Positions 31,381 to 40,600 of a stretch of DNA of 64,000 bases are shown piece after piece. Every line of letters begins with the position of its first letter. Position 1 is the first letter of the stretch. The position numbers and the translations under genes were made by a program. The DNA is from Planctomycetota bacterium (GTDB lineage Bacteria > Planctomycetota > MHYJ01 > WSZJ01 > JACPWG01), in NCBI GenBank assembly GCA_016197205.1, contig JACPWG010000111.1, positions 1-64,000 of the forward strand, in the 5' to 3' direction. Below the pieces are notes generated by a model. It had not been told where the DNA came from and searched no databases. It worked only from the letters and a program-made list of their open reading frames with translations.

Positions 31381-34300
31381 GGTCCCATTCCCCCCGGAGC
31401 GGACACATCTCCGGCCCCGGTGGCGGCCACGCCTCCAGCTGCGGGGTTCTCGTCCAGCCCGCGGTCATCGAGCAGGAGTCCCATCGTGGGCTCCACGTCC
31501 CGAAGCGAGTTTAGACAGGTGAACTCGCTCCAAGGGCCGACGCCGGCCGGTCGCAAGAGGCCCTTGGTGACGCCGTCGCGCTTGTCCTTGTAGCCGAGTC
31601 GAGCGCCTCCGCTCATGCGCGCGGCCTCTTTCAGCCATACGTCGATCTTGCCCTTGAGGACCGCTCGCACGTCGGCCTCGGCTTGCCGACTGCCGAGGAC
31701 CCGCCCGGCCCGCCACGCGATCGCATCCACGGCGCGCGCGACGCACGGATGCTTCGGGTCGAGTCCCTCCGCCTTGGCGTTCTCGTTGAAGTCCGCGCCC
31801 GCCAGCCGGATGAGCGCCACCAGAAGAGCCGCCAAGCCGCGGTCCTGCGCGCGCGAGGCGAAGGGGGTCACGGAAAGCGGCTCGACGTGTTTGTAGAACG
31901 TCGCGTGGTAATGTTCGAAGCGTTCGTAATGGGAGAGATCCCTTGGCCTCGCCCAGTTGAAGACCGTGTAAACGAGGCCCGGCCACGTGCGTCCAATGCG
32001 GCTGGTGGCCTGGATGTACTCCGCCGTGGTCTTTGGTTGTCCGGCCACGACCATGAGGCCGAGCCGCTTCACGTCCACGCCGACGGAGATCATGTTGGTC
32101 GCGAGGAGCACGTCGATCGGATCGGGCCGCGGGGCGCCCTTTGGCGGAGGGACAGGCTCGAATTCCACCTCCAGGAGATCCAGGATGCGGGGGATGTCGC
32201 CGGAGCCGATCCTGGAGGTGAGCTCCTCGACGTGCGGCGCTCGGCGCCTCGCCAGGCCGCGGGCATGCATGTCGGTGAGGCGCGACCGGATGTCGTCGTC
32301 CACCAGGCGTCGCGTGCCGCCCAATTCGCGCATGGAATTGAAGTAACCGACCAGGGTCATCCACGGATCGGCAGCCGCGCCGTTCCGTTCGAAGAGCTGC
32401 TGCGCGGCCGAGAGCAAGGCCGTGTACACGCGGATGTGCGCTACCTTCAGGCGCTTGCCCGTGGCGCAGATGCCGATGTACCGCCGGCCCGGATCGCGGT
32501 CGGACGGTGGGCGCACGACCGAGAAAAAGTTGTCGCGAACGTCCGTCCCGTGCGGGGGAAAGACCTCGACCTTCCGCTCGAAGAGGGCTGCGACCTGATC
32601 CGTCGCCCGTCGGATGGTGGCGGTGGAGGCGATGAGCTTCGGGCGCACCGGGTGCCCGTTCACCCGCCACGAGCAGAGCTCCTCGATGGCCGTCTCGTAC
32701 AAGCCGACCAGGGTACCGAGCGGCCCGCTGATGAGGTGCAGCTCGTCCTGAATGATGAGGTCCGGGGGCCGGAGCGGGGCGCACGGCACGGCCTTGACGG
32801 CCGGTAGCGAGCCCTTGATCGGGTGCTGTGTCGCCTCTTCGATTTCCGGCGTGATGAAGCCATGGCGCGGGCACAGCCCGGCGGCCTGCCCGAAGAGAAT
32901 CTGGGTCGCGCCGTTCCACGGAAGCTGGGCAAACTTGTCCACCGTGGAGATGAGGAGCGCGGGTGGGGTTCGGTAGATTTCCTCGTCCACGACCAGAACC
33001 GGTAGTCCCTCTGCGGCGCGTGCGCGACTGAAGGGACACTTGCCCAACGGGTCTCCGCACCAGATGAACGTCCGAGCCCGGCCAGGATAGGGCTCTGCGA
33101 GTACGTGCTGTCCGGGGTCGATCGTGATCCCACACCACGGACAGCTTGTAAGCTGCACCGGGGTCGACAGCGCTCGCCATCCGCCCCCTGCGCCACCGCC
33201 CGCGGCGCTCCAATTCAGCTTGGCCTGAGTGATGGCCTCAGCGGACTCTTGCGTGGTGTTCGGAGTCGTCTTCTTCCCGACCCAGAGTCCGAGGCGGAAG
33301 GGGGTCCCGCCCCACCGGAGGTCGCCTTTCAGAATGGCCTCGTGCCGAATCGATTCGCAGGCGCAGATCAAGGCCGCCGCGCGCTGGAACTGCTGAAGCG
33401 TGAGGAGCCGCAGTGTGTAACGCATCAGGACCGCGACGCCGTGCTCCCCCGGCCGCCCCTCGACCAGCCCTTGCAGCCGACGGATGGCGAGGGTGTAGGC
33501 CGCGAGTCCGAGGTACGCCTCCGTCTTGCCGCCGCCCGTCGGAAACCAGAGGAGATCCGCAACGGCGGTCGTCGGCTCGCGGCGGTCCGGATGGGCGAGC
33601 TCCGTGATTCCGGGTAGATTGAGGAGGATGAACGCAAGCTGGAACGGATACCAGCGGCGGTTGTCCGGGATGTCCAAGGCGGCGAGGTCGGCCTTCCGGC
33701 CTCGTCGGACCTCCTGTGCGTAGAGGGAGCGGACGCGCTGGAGCGCCATCGCCCGGTTGGAGAAACGGAACGCCTCTGCCGCCTGCGCGCTCTTCGCCAG
33801 AAGGGCGATGCCGTCCCGAATGCGAACCAGCGTCCGCGAGCAGTTCGCCACTGCATCCTTTGCCGCCTGCTGGTGGTCGGCGAGCCCCTCCTTCGGATCG
33901 GCGATCTTGCGCTGCTCGTGCTGGATCCAGGATGCGTACGCCAAAGGGAGGGGCGCAAGCCCGCGTTGGAGCTCGGCGTCGCTCGCCTCCGCCAGCGCCT
34001 GCATGTCCGTGACCAGGGGAGCGAGCTCGGGGTTTTCCTGCGGGGTGGGCGGCGTCTGCCGGGGGACTTCGAAGACGGGAACGGCCTCGGTGCGAAGCCG
34101 AACCGCGCGCTGAAGATCGGCCGGGAAAAGGTCCGCGTGAACGGCGACTCCGTGCCCCACGGCGAACTCGACCTCCCGGCGGTAGAGCATCGACATGGCG
34201 CGCTCTTCGGCGAGGGCAACGGGGTCGAGGCGTGCCAGGTTCTGGCTGTAGGGCCGCCTCCGAAAAACCGGCTCGCCGTGGGGAGCTTCGACGAGCAGCT

Positions 34301-35009
34301 CAACCTGGAACAGCCACTTTTCGTCTCGAAGTCTTTTTTGTTCCGTCTGCCCGTTGACCAGGAAGAGCGTCACGATCCAGTCGCCGCTGTTCTTCCGTGC
34401 GACTCCGCGGACGACGACTTCGGGCTGCTCGGTTGGGACGGGGTTCCAGGGGGCCAGGGCGCCCTCCTGGAGTAAGATCGGGGGAGAGGTGGCCGCAATC
34501 TGGGTGCGCTGCCAGAATCGCTGCGCCGTGCCCGGTACGCCGGCGCCGGGGTCGCCGCCCTCGTGCCCCTCATCCTGACCTTGCCGCCGATATCGTCCCC
34601 AGCGGGCCGTGACGACGAGTGCCGTCGTGTCGCCCGCGACGCAGAAGCTGAGGCCGCGCGAGGACGGAAGCGTGGTGTCTCGCTGGGGGGTGGCGATATC
34701 GGCGGGCCCCTCCTCTCCCGTGTTCCGTCCCCCGACCGCCGGCGTGTCGTTCTCCGCGGCGTCGAGCACCTGCCCGAGCGGCGCCAGCATGCCGACCAGG
34801 TAGCGGTCGCGCACGGTCGCCTCGGTGACGGGCTCGGTGTCGCCCCCGGCAGGGCCGAGGAGTTCCTTGCGGACGGCTGTTTCAAGCTCGGCGCGAAGCG
34901 AGGTCCGCGAAGGCCCGCCGCCGGTCCCTGTTGTCGCGGAGGGAGACGGACTGGCTGGGCCGGCGAGAGCTTTCTTGCCAGGCGATCTTCTGGCGGAACC
35001 CCTCGGCAT
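31377..35009 (-). CDS. drmA: DISARM helicase DrmA
   Basis: The 1210-residue superfamily 2 helicase has Walker A FPTGGGKTEAYL (TGGGKTE 491-497), a DEAD-box variant DELH (755-758), motif III STATIR (795-800) and motif VI-type AEYIQATSRIGR, preceded by LLATNMISVGVDVKRLG. A zinc-type SCPWC (622-626) lies between the first motifs. DrmA loads with DrmB onto incoming DNA in DISARM. I take the ATG at 35009 because GGGGGAGG lies directly upstream. The frame stays open further 5', but that stretch contains the likely promoter. There is no drmMI gene immediately upstream: the order is broken by an opposite-strand cassette, so drmA needs its own promoter. Confidence 0.94.
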   Translation of the reverse strand: MPRGSARRSPGKKALAGPASPSPSATTGTGGGPSRTSLRAELETAVRKELLGPAGGDTEPVTEATVRDRYLVGMLAPLGQVLDAAENDTPAVGGRNTGEEGPADIATPQRDTTLPSSRGLSFCVAGDTTALVVTARWGRYRRQGQDEGHEGGDPGAGVPGTAQRFWQRTQIAATSPPILLQEGALAPWNPVPTEQPEVVVRGVARKNSGDWIVTLFLVNGQTEQKRLRDEKWLFQVELLVEAPHGEPVFRRRPYSQNLARLDPVALAEERAMSMLYRREVEFAVGHGVAVHADLFPADLQRAVRLRTEAVPVFEVPRQTPPTPQENPELAPLVTDMQALAEASDAELQRGLAPLPLAYASWIQHEQRKIADPKEGLADHQQAAKDAVANCSRTLVRIRDGIALLAKSAQAAEAFRFSNRAMALQRVRSLYAQEVRRGRKADLAALDIPDNRRWYPFQLAFILLNLPGITELAHPDRREPTTAVADLLWFPTGGGKTEAYLGLAAYTLAIRRLQGLVEGRPGEHGVAVLMRYTLRLLTLQQFQRAAALICACESIRHEAILKGDLRWGGTPFRLGLWVGKKTTPNTTQESAEAITQAKLNWSAAGGGAGGGWRALSTPVQLTSCPWCGITIDPGQHVLAEPYPGRARTFIWCGDPLGKCPFSRARAAEGLPVLVVDEEIYRTPPALLISTVDKFAQLPWNGATQILFGQAAGLCPRHGFITPEIEEATQHPIKGSLPAVKAVPCAPLRPPDLIIQDELHLISGPLGTLVGLYETAIEELCSWRVNGHPVRPKLIASTATIRRATDQVAALFERKVEVFPPHGTDVRDNFFSVVRPPSDRDPGRRYIGICATGKRLKVAHIRVYTALLSAAQQLFERNGAAADPWMTLVGYFNSMRELGGTRRLVDDDIRSRLTDMHARGLARRRAPHVEELTSRIGSGDIPRILDLLEVEFEPVPPPKGAPRPDPIDVLLATNMISVGVDVKRLGLMVVAGQPKTTAEYIQATSRIGRTWPGLVYTVFNWARPRDLSHYERFEHYHATFYKHVEPLSVTPFASRAQDRGLAALLVALIRLAGADFNENAKAEGLDPKHPCVARAVDAIAWRAGRVLGSRQAEADVRAVLKGKIDVWLKEAARMSGGARLGYKDKRDGVTKGLLRPAGVGPWSEFTCLNSLRDVEPTMGLLLDDRGLDENPAAGGVAATGAGDVSAPGGMGP

Positions 35010-35130
35010 GCCTCCCCCTTGGCGAAGAAGATCGGCCAGGCCGGTCTTCGACGAATTCAGCAAAAGTGTGAAAACTCTCGGACGCTTCCTCCCTCGTGGA
35101 AGAGCTGGGAGAGACTTGTCCCACCCCTGG

Positions 35131-35160
35131 ATTCTAGCCCTTGTCGCAGGGAGGGCGCAA
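35131..35160 (-). promoter_or_regulatory. Candidate promoter of drmABC
   Basis: On the minus strand, TTGCGC (35160-35155), an 18-base spacer and TAGAAT (35136-35131) lie about 120 bases upstream of the drmA start. The same -10 word occurs in candidate promoters at 48700 and 52944. Confidence 0.5.
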
Positions 35161-35245
35161 GCAGAAATAGACTGCGGGTTCGCCAGGGCCCGGCAGGTGC
35201 GAACCGCCGCGGGAGGACTGACCTCATGAGCGGCGACACTTGTCC

Positions 35246-35275
35246 TTGACCGGCCTTGGGTGGCCGGGGTATCAT
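35246..35275 (+). promoter_or_regulatory. Candidate promoter of the three-gene cassette inside DISARM
   Basis: TTGACC (35246-35251), an 18-base spacer and TATCAT (35270-35275) point into the plus-strand cassette. This promoter is back to back with the candidate drmA promoter. Confidence 0.5.
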
Positions 35276-35443
35276 GCCAGTCCACTCACGATACGCAACT
35301 CCGCTGAAGCCGGGAGGCTCCCTTACCTCGATGGCGACTCGGCGCGGCCCATCCGGTTTGAGGCCTTCGATTGATTGCGTGTCGAACCTGCGGGCCCTGC
35401 GCGGCTCCGTCATCCGCCCGAGCCAGAGGACGCTGCCTCCGTC

Positions 35444-36205
35444 ATGAGTACTTGGCTCGATCAAGTCACAGCAGTCCCGACGATCGGCCTCCTCACGGAG
35501 GTCGGATTTCTCTCCACGCAAGAATACGTGTCCATTCTTCGTCCGACGCTGGAAAAATTCTGTGCCGCTGCGAAGTCATACGCCATCGACTCGCCCGGTC
35601 CGATGAACCTCCTCGTGAGGACTAGCGACGGGTTCAACTATAAGTTCGATGAGACCAACGTGGTGGTGGATTTCAAGGCGCTCTCCTCGGAAGCTCGCCC
35701 GATGGGCTCATCACCATCGTCCGGATCGGCGCCCCCCTCCCCTTCTCTACCCTTCAGCAACCTCCTCGACATGTGCATCGAACGCATCTTGCAACTCTGG
35801 GAGCCGCTTGCCAAGATTCGTCCGCGTAGGCTCCAGCGGATTGGGCTGATGGCCACTGGCGTCTTCGATCCGGGGCCCCCCGCCCCTGGAGTCGCCGCGT
35901 TCGTCGGGCATTTAGAGCACCCATGGCCACTCGGTTCGCGGAAACTCGCCGCCAACGTCCTGGCCATCCTGGAAGACGAAGTGGGCGTGCGTACTCAGTG
36001 TCATCACATGATCCAAATGAACAAGTCCGAGGAAGGGGCCACCCTGGCCCTCCAACTCGACTGGCAACGGGTCTGGACAGTGCCCCGTGAGGCTGCCTCT
36101 GGCCAAATGGCGTCACTTCTGGGCGAATGCAAAACGGCCGCCATCGACTACTTCGAGAGATTCGGCAGGGGAGAGCTTCGCTATGCTTCCAAGCCTTCCG
36201 ACTGA
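35444..36205 (+). CDS. Unrecognised protein, first gene of the cassette inside DISARM
   Basis: The 253-residue protein begins MSTWLDQVTAVPTIGLLTEV. It has no signal peptide or membrane span and looks like a mixed alpha/beta soluble protein. Segments that look structured are STQEYVSILRPTLEKFCAAA, SNLLDMCIERILQLWEPLAK, HPWPLGSRKLAANVLAILED and ALQLDWQRVWTVP. A Ser/Pro-rich loop (about 86-103) splits the first half. The overall build recalls mid-sized sensor or immunity proteins found beside toxins, but I cannot assign a family. I chose the ATG at 35444; a TTG-started frame extends 23 codons upstream. The next gene overlaps its 3' end by 23 bp. Confidence 0.7.
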   Translation: MSTWLDQVTAVPTIGLLTEVGFLSTQEYVSILRPTLEKFCAAAKSYAIDSPGPMNLLVRTSDGFNYKFDETNVVVDFKALSSEARPMGSSPSSGSAPPSPSLPFSNLLDMCIERILQLWEPLAKIRPRRLQRIGLMATGVFDPGPPAPGVAAFVGHLEHPWPLGSRKLAANVLAILEDEVGVRTQCHHMIQMNKSEEGATLALQLDWQRVWTVPREAASGQMASLLGECKTAAIDYFERFGRGELRYASKPSD

Positions 36206-36722
36206 TGCGACCTCCGGCCCTTCGATGGCTCTGGTCGAAACGCCGGCAGAGGAGCGACGACGTCGCGCGTCGACAGTGTCACTCGCCGAGGCGACGATTT
36301 CCGGGACCGACCTCACGCGGGGGTTTGACGAGCCTGCTCCCCCTCCCTCGATCCGACACTCGACCGAGCGACCGTCGTCCGGCGATGACCCTAAGCTGCC
36401 GGTGGAAACGCCTTCGGTTGACGTAGCAGCGAGCACGAGCGAGGGGGAGTATCAAGCCCTCTTGGATGCGCGCCAGGCACTGATTCTGCGAAGGCTTACC
36501 GACGGTCTGCCGCCGGGCGAGGAGTCTCGGATCAGGCTCATTGAATGGCGAATCGACAGGATCGAGGTCGCGCGCACGGCGGGGTCGGAAAGATCGCTTC
36601 AGCGGTTCGCCCAGGCCCAGGAGGGAGTCGCCCGCGAGATTCGAGAGCTCGTCGAGTCCATTCATGAAGCATCAACTCCGCCCAGGCACACGCCGGCGGG
36701 GGGGCGATCCCGAAGGCGGTAG
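36183..36722 (+). CDS. Unrecognised helical protein, second gene of the cassette
   Basis: The 179-residue protein has a disordered N-terminal half rich in Ser, Thr, Pro and Glu. The helical C-terminal half (EYQALLDARQALILRRLTDG, IRLIEWRIDRIEVA, GVAREIRELVESIHEA) is likely to form a coiled coil. I start at the ATG at 36183, overlapping the first cassette gene by 23 bp, because GGGGAG lies 9 bases upstream; an ATG at 36225 is a second option. It lies 18 bp before the HNH gene. The shape suits a linker or antitoxin-like partner, which is only inference. Confidence 0.55.
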   Translation: MLPSLPTDATSGPSMALVETPAEERRRRASTVSLAEATISGTDLTRGFDEPAPPPSIRHSTERPSSGDDPKLPVETPSVDVAASTSEGEYQALLDARQALILRRLTDGLPPGEESRIRLIEWRIDRIEVARTAGSERSLQRFAQAQEGVAREIRELVESIHEASTPPRHTPAGGRSRRR

Positions 36723-36740
36723 GCAGGGTGAGGGTGTGCA

Positions 36741-37508
36741 GTGTCGAATCCGGGGATAGGGCCCTCCGTCCTTCGATCGGAAGTTCCCCGCTTCTCGGAC
36801 TATCACCGGTACCGCGAGCACCTGCGCCTCGATTTCTGGTTTTCCTGCGCCTACTGCACCATTGCGGAAGTCGAGGCGCGAGGCGTGGGCTTCCAAATCG
36901 ATCATCACAAGCCAAGAAAGTCCTCGCCTGAGTTGCTCAACGAATACTCCAACCTGATGTGGACCTGCGAGCTTTGCAACCGCAGGAAACTGGACACCAC
37001 TCCCGGGCCGGCGGAGAGCGCGCGCGGCTTCCGCTTCTTTCGACCCGACGAGGACGCCTTCGCCGACCACTTCGCCCTTGCCGCGCTCGAGCTGCATCCG
37101 CAGACCCCGGTGGGCCTCTATACCGAACAAGTTTTGCAGTTAAACCGCGAACAACTGCGCCGCTTGCGCAAGCTGCGGAGCAGGCTTTACCAAGCTCAAG
37201 CGCAGGTGGCCGAGGGACTGCGGTCCTTGAGCCGCGTGCGCATCGACCAGATACCGCCGAGTGTTCGCGGCAAAGCGCAATCGCTCATGAATCGCCTGCG
37301 GGAGCGCACAATGGGAGCAGGTGAAGCCCTGCGTGAAGCCCTTCGTGACTCGTGTCGCTCCGAACTGCTGGATGGTGATCCTAGCCAAGCCGAACAGGCG
37401 AGCAAGCGGAGGGCCTTTTTGCAGAGCCTGCAAGCCCTCCCTGAATTGCCAGTCCCGCATGCGAACCCACGCCCAACCGTTCGCCGACCACCTCGCCGTG
37501 ACCGCTGA
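36741..37508 (+). CDS. HNH endonuclease, third gene of the cassette
   Basis: The 255-residue protein carries a clear HNH nuclease. The zinc-binding pairs are C36/C39 (CAYC) and C76/C79 (CELCN). The catalytic core FQIDHHKPR supplies H55 and H56, and N71 and N80 are the asparagines. The middle and C-terminal regions are basic helices (EQLRRLRKLRSRLYQAQAQV, NRLRERTMGAGEALREALRD) that may bind nucleic acid. It begins with GTG and ends 121 bp from the convergent drmMI gene. HNH proteins of this type often act as effector nucleases in defence systems or as restriction enzymes. Its placement inside DISARM supports a defence role, which is inference. Confidence 0.85.
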   Translation: MSNPGIGPSVLRSEVPRFSDYHRYREHLRLDFWFSCAYCTIAEVEARGVGFQIDHHKPRKSSPELLNEYSNLMWTCELCNRRKLDTTPGPAESARGFRFFRPDEDAFADHFALAALELHPQTPVGLYTEQVLQLNREQLRRLRKLRSRLYQAQAQVAEGLRSLSRVRIDQIPPSVRGKAQSLMNRLRERTMGAGEALREALRDSCRSELLDGDPSQAEQASKRRAFLQSLQALPELPVPHANPRPTVRRPPRRDR

Positions 37509-37539
37509 TTGATGGGGCAAGGACTGCAACTGAACTCAT

Positions 37540-37561
37540 CGGTGCAGCATTCGTTGCACCG
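37540..37561. terminator. Dyad between convergent HNH and drmMI genes
   Basis: A 7-bp stem (CGGTGCA with TGCACCG) encloses an 8-base loop. There is no good T-run on either side, so it could be a weak bidirectional terminator or a binding site. Confidence 0.35.
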
Positions 37562-37629
37562 CGTGGTTTGACCCAGCCGAAAGGATGGTGTCCCACACAG
37601 AAGTGGTCAACCTTGGTGCCTACGCCAGT

Positions 37630-40600
37630 CTACGGGAACAGATCCGGTCCCGAGTTTGAAGAGGGCGGGGGCCTGCGCGATCCTTTCTTCGATTTCCTGC
37701 CGTCAGTGTGGAACCCCAGCTCGACCTCTTCGGCGTGGCGCTCGTGGTTCAGCCGGAGCAGGCGGTCGAGGACCTCGGCGCGCGCCGCCTCGGAGAGCGT
37801 GAAGCGCAGGCCGAGCTTGGTCTCGTGGAAGCCGTGGCCGAGGTCGAGGTCCGACCAGCCGTAGGCGGCGGCCACGGCGCGGTCGAGCGTGACGTGCAGG
37901 TCGCGGAGCGCCGCGATGTCGGGGGCCGAGGCCGCGGTTTCCGCCGGGTCGTGGAAGCGGTTGTAGGTGGTGGTGAGGCCCTCGTCGCGGGTGCGCATGA
38001 TCGAGGCGCGGTGGTCGTGGTAGCGGCGGGCGAGGTCGGTGAGGATTGGGGAGAGGGGCGGGAAGGGAAAGGTCTCCAGGCAGTCAGTTGGAGTATACCT
38101 GAGGCGGGTTTCCAGGGTGCTGGCGTACGTGCGTGCCCAGACCTCATGGATGGAGCACTGGAGGCAGGCAAATTCTGGATCGACTCCTTGAGGAAGCACG
38201 TAAAGCGTGTGTGAGAACACTTGAGATCGTGGGACTGTCGCGAGGGAGAGGTGTGCACTCACCTGACTCATCGCCAGCACCCGCTCCAGCCCGGCGATCG
38301 CGGCGTAGAGAGCGGGTTGCCGTTCTGCGAACTGCCACCACCGTTCACGGCGAGGCTTCCTCGGATTCTTGTCCCTCTCCGGCTTCACCTTCTCCCTCAC
38401 AATCCGCATGCAGTCAGGATGTTCCTCCGCCCGCTCCAGCGGCCAGTCGTGGAAGTTGATCACCCATCTGCTCGCCGACTGGTCCGGACGTGAGTTCAGG
38501 TCCTCGCCGTTCAGGTACGGATAGAGCACTTCGCGGTTTCGCGGGTCCTTCCGGATGAGCGCCTGAGCCTCCTCCGGCTCCAGCACGAATCCCATGCCCA
38601 GCACGATCGACCCCTGGAAAGACCTCCCTGCATTCGCAGCCAGCCGGAACGGCTTCCCCGCCACCGCCCCCTTCGCCGCGAGCTGCGGGCTGATCCCGTC
38701 GACCAAGACCGTCCGCTCCCCGCGCTCCTCCAGCACGTGTTCGCCTGCCCACGCACCGCGCCGCACCCACACATGCGCGACCTCCAGCGTCGCTTCGCCC
38801 GGCCACTGCCGACTGGGCACCGCTCGATAGATCGTGCAGCCGTTGCCGGTCACCTGCTCGAGCCCCACCTCGCTTGTGTCCCCCTGGGCGATGGTGTTCG
38901 TCGCCAACAGGCCGAACGAGCCGCCATCCTTCAGAAGCCCCCGCGCGCGCAGGAAAAAGTAGGCGCACAAGTCCGCGCTACCGCGTTGCCCTCCGGCCAG
39001 GTGCGACACCATGTATTCCCTGTAATCGCCACCGAGCGTCTGCCTCAGGAGCTGCCCTCCACGAAATGGCGGATTGCCGGCGATCGCATCGAACCCCCGC
39101 GTCCCCCGCAGCGCCTTCCCACCCGCGGCGGCGCCGCCGCCCCCGCCGTTCCCGGCGTCCGCGAACAGTTCGGGGAATTCCAGGATCCAGTGGAACGGCC
39201 GTCGCAGCCGCCCCCGCGGGTCGCGCGTCGCCGTGAGTGTATCCTTGACCCGCTTGCGGACCTCCACCAGCAGGCGCTCCTGTTCCGCCGCCGACCGCCT
39301 CGGGCTCAGCGCCTCGCCCAACCCCGTCGCCAGTTCCTTCAACTCGCCGTCCAGCACCGCCGAGCCGGCCTCCCCCTGCGCCAGGGCCGTCAGCACGATG
39401 CCATCAGCCATCAGCTTCACGCGTTCCAAGGCGTCCTCGGCCTCGCGTTGCAGCCGCGCCTTCGCCTCCAAGTCCCGGACGTCGTTCACCGGCAGCCGCG
39501 CCAGTTGGGCCCTTTTCTCCAACGCGGCTTCGAACGCAGGCCGGAACGCCGCCGGGAAGTTGAAGAGCCCTTCGTGGATCTCGCGCCCCCGCTCCGGTTC
39601 GAGATGAAAGCAGTGGATCTGTTCAGGATCCGTGAGTCCGAGGAGCGAGTCGCCGCAACGCAGCGCGTGGTCGAGAAACGTGAACGGCCTGTCCTTCTGC
39701 AAGGTCACCAGCCACAGCGAGAGCTTCGCCATCTCCACGGCCATCGGATTCACGTCCACGCCGTACAGGCAGCGGTCCGCAACGACCTGCCGTGCCAGGG
39801 CCAGCCGCTCGGCGACATCCGTCGGCAGGGGCCGCTCGCTCGGCTGGCCAACAGAAAGTTCGCCTTCAGGCGTGACCACGATGCGGCCCGGGCTCGCCTT
39901 CTCCGCCAGCTCCCAGGCCTCGACCAGGAGTTCGGAGAGGTAGCGGCAGGTCTGGACCAGGAAGGCGCCGGAGCCCATTGCGAAGTCGCACACCTTGAGC
40001 GCGAGGATCTCGCGCGCAGTGCGCAGCCGCCAGGCGTCGCGTGGCCGCCCTTCCGCCGGACCGTCGAAGACCAGCGGCTCCAGGGCATGACGGACGATCG
40101 GCTCGGTCAGGCTCCGCGGCGTGTAGTGCGTCCCCGTGCTCCGGCGCTCGATGCCTTCCGTGACGAACACTCCACCCGCGCCGATCACCACCGGGTAACC
40201 GCGAGAGTTCGTGCGCAAAACCGCTGCGAAGGGCTGGACGCGCGCGCACAGGGCAGGATCATTGTCGCAGGCAGCAAGCAGATGGCCCTCGTCGAGCTCG
40301 ACGTCGGTCTGCAGCGCCTTCCGGAGGGCCGCGGCGGATCGGCCTGTTTGCTCCCGCAGGTAATCCACGAGGGGGTCGATGCCCTTTGCGCGAAATGCTT
40401 CGAGTCGGGCCAGCGGGATTTCAGGTTCCAAGTCCTTGGTCCCGAGTAACCCGAGGACAGGCTCCGCGGCGCGACGGGCCTCGTGATCGAGCAGGCTCTC
40501 GTAGACGTGGCCGATCTGCTCGATGTCGAGTGCAGTGAAGGAGAGCCGCCGCGCTTCCGCAGGCCCGCCGCCCGGCACTTTCACTTGCAGAAATTGAAGA

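Noticed and set aside
37540..37561. Recombination or attachment site for the cassette inside DISARM
   Set aside because: The dyad has no matching copy at the other end of the cassette near 35010-35443, and no integrase gene is present.
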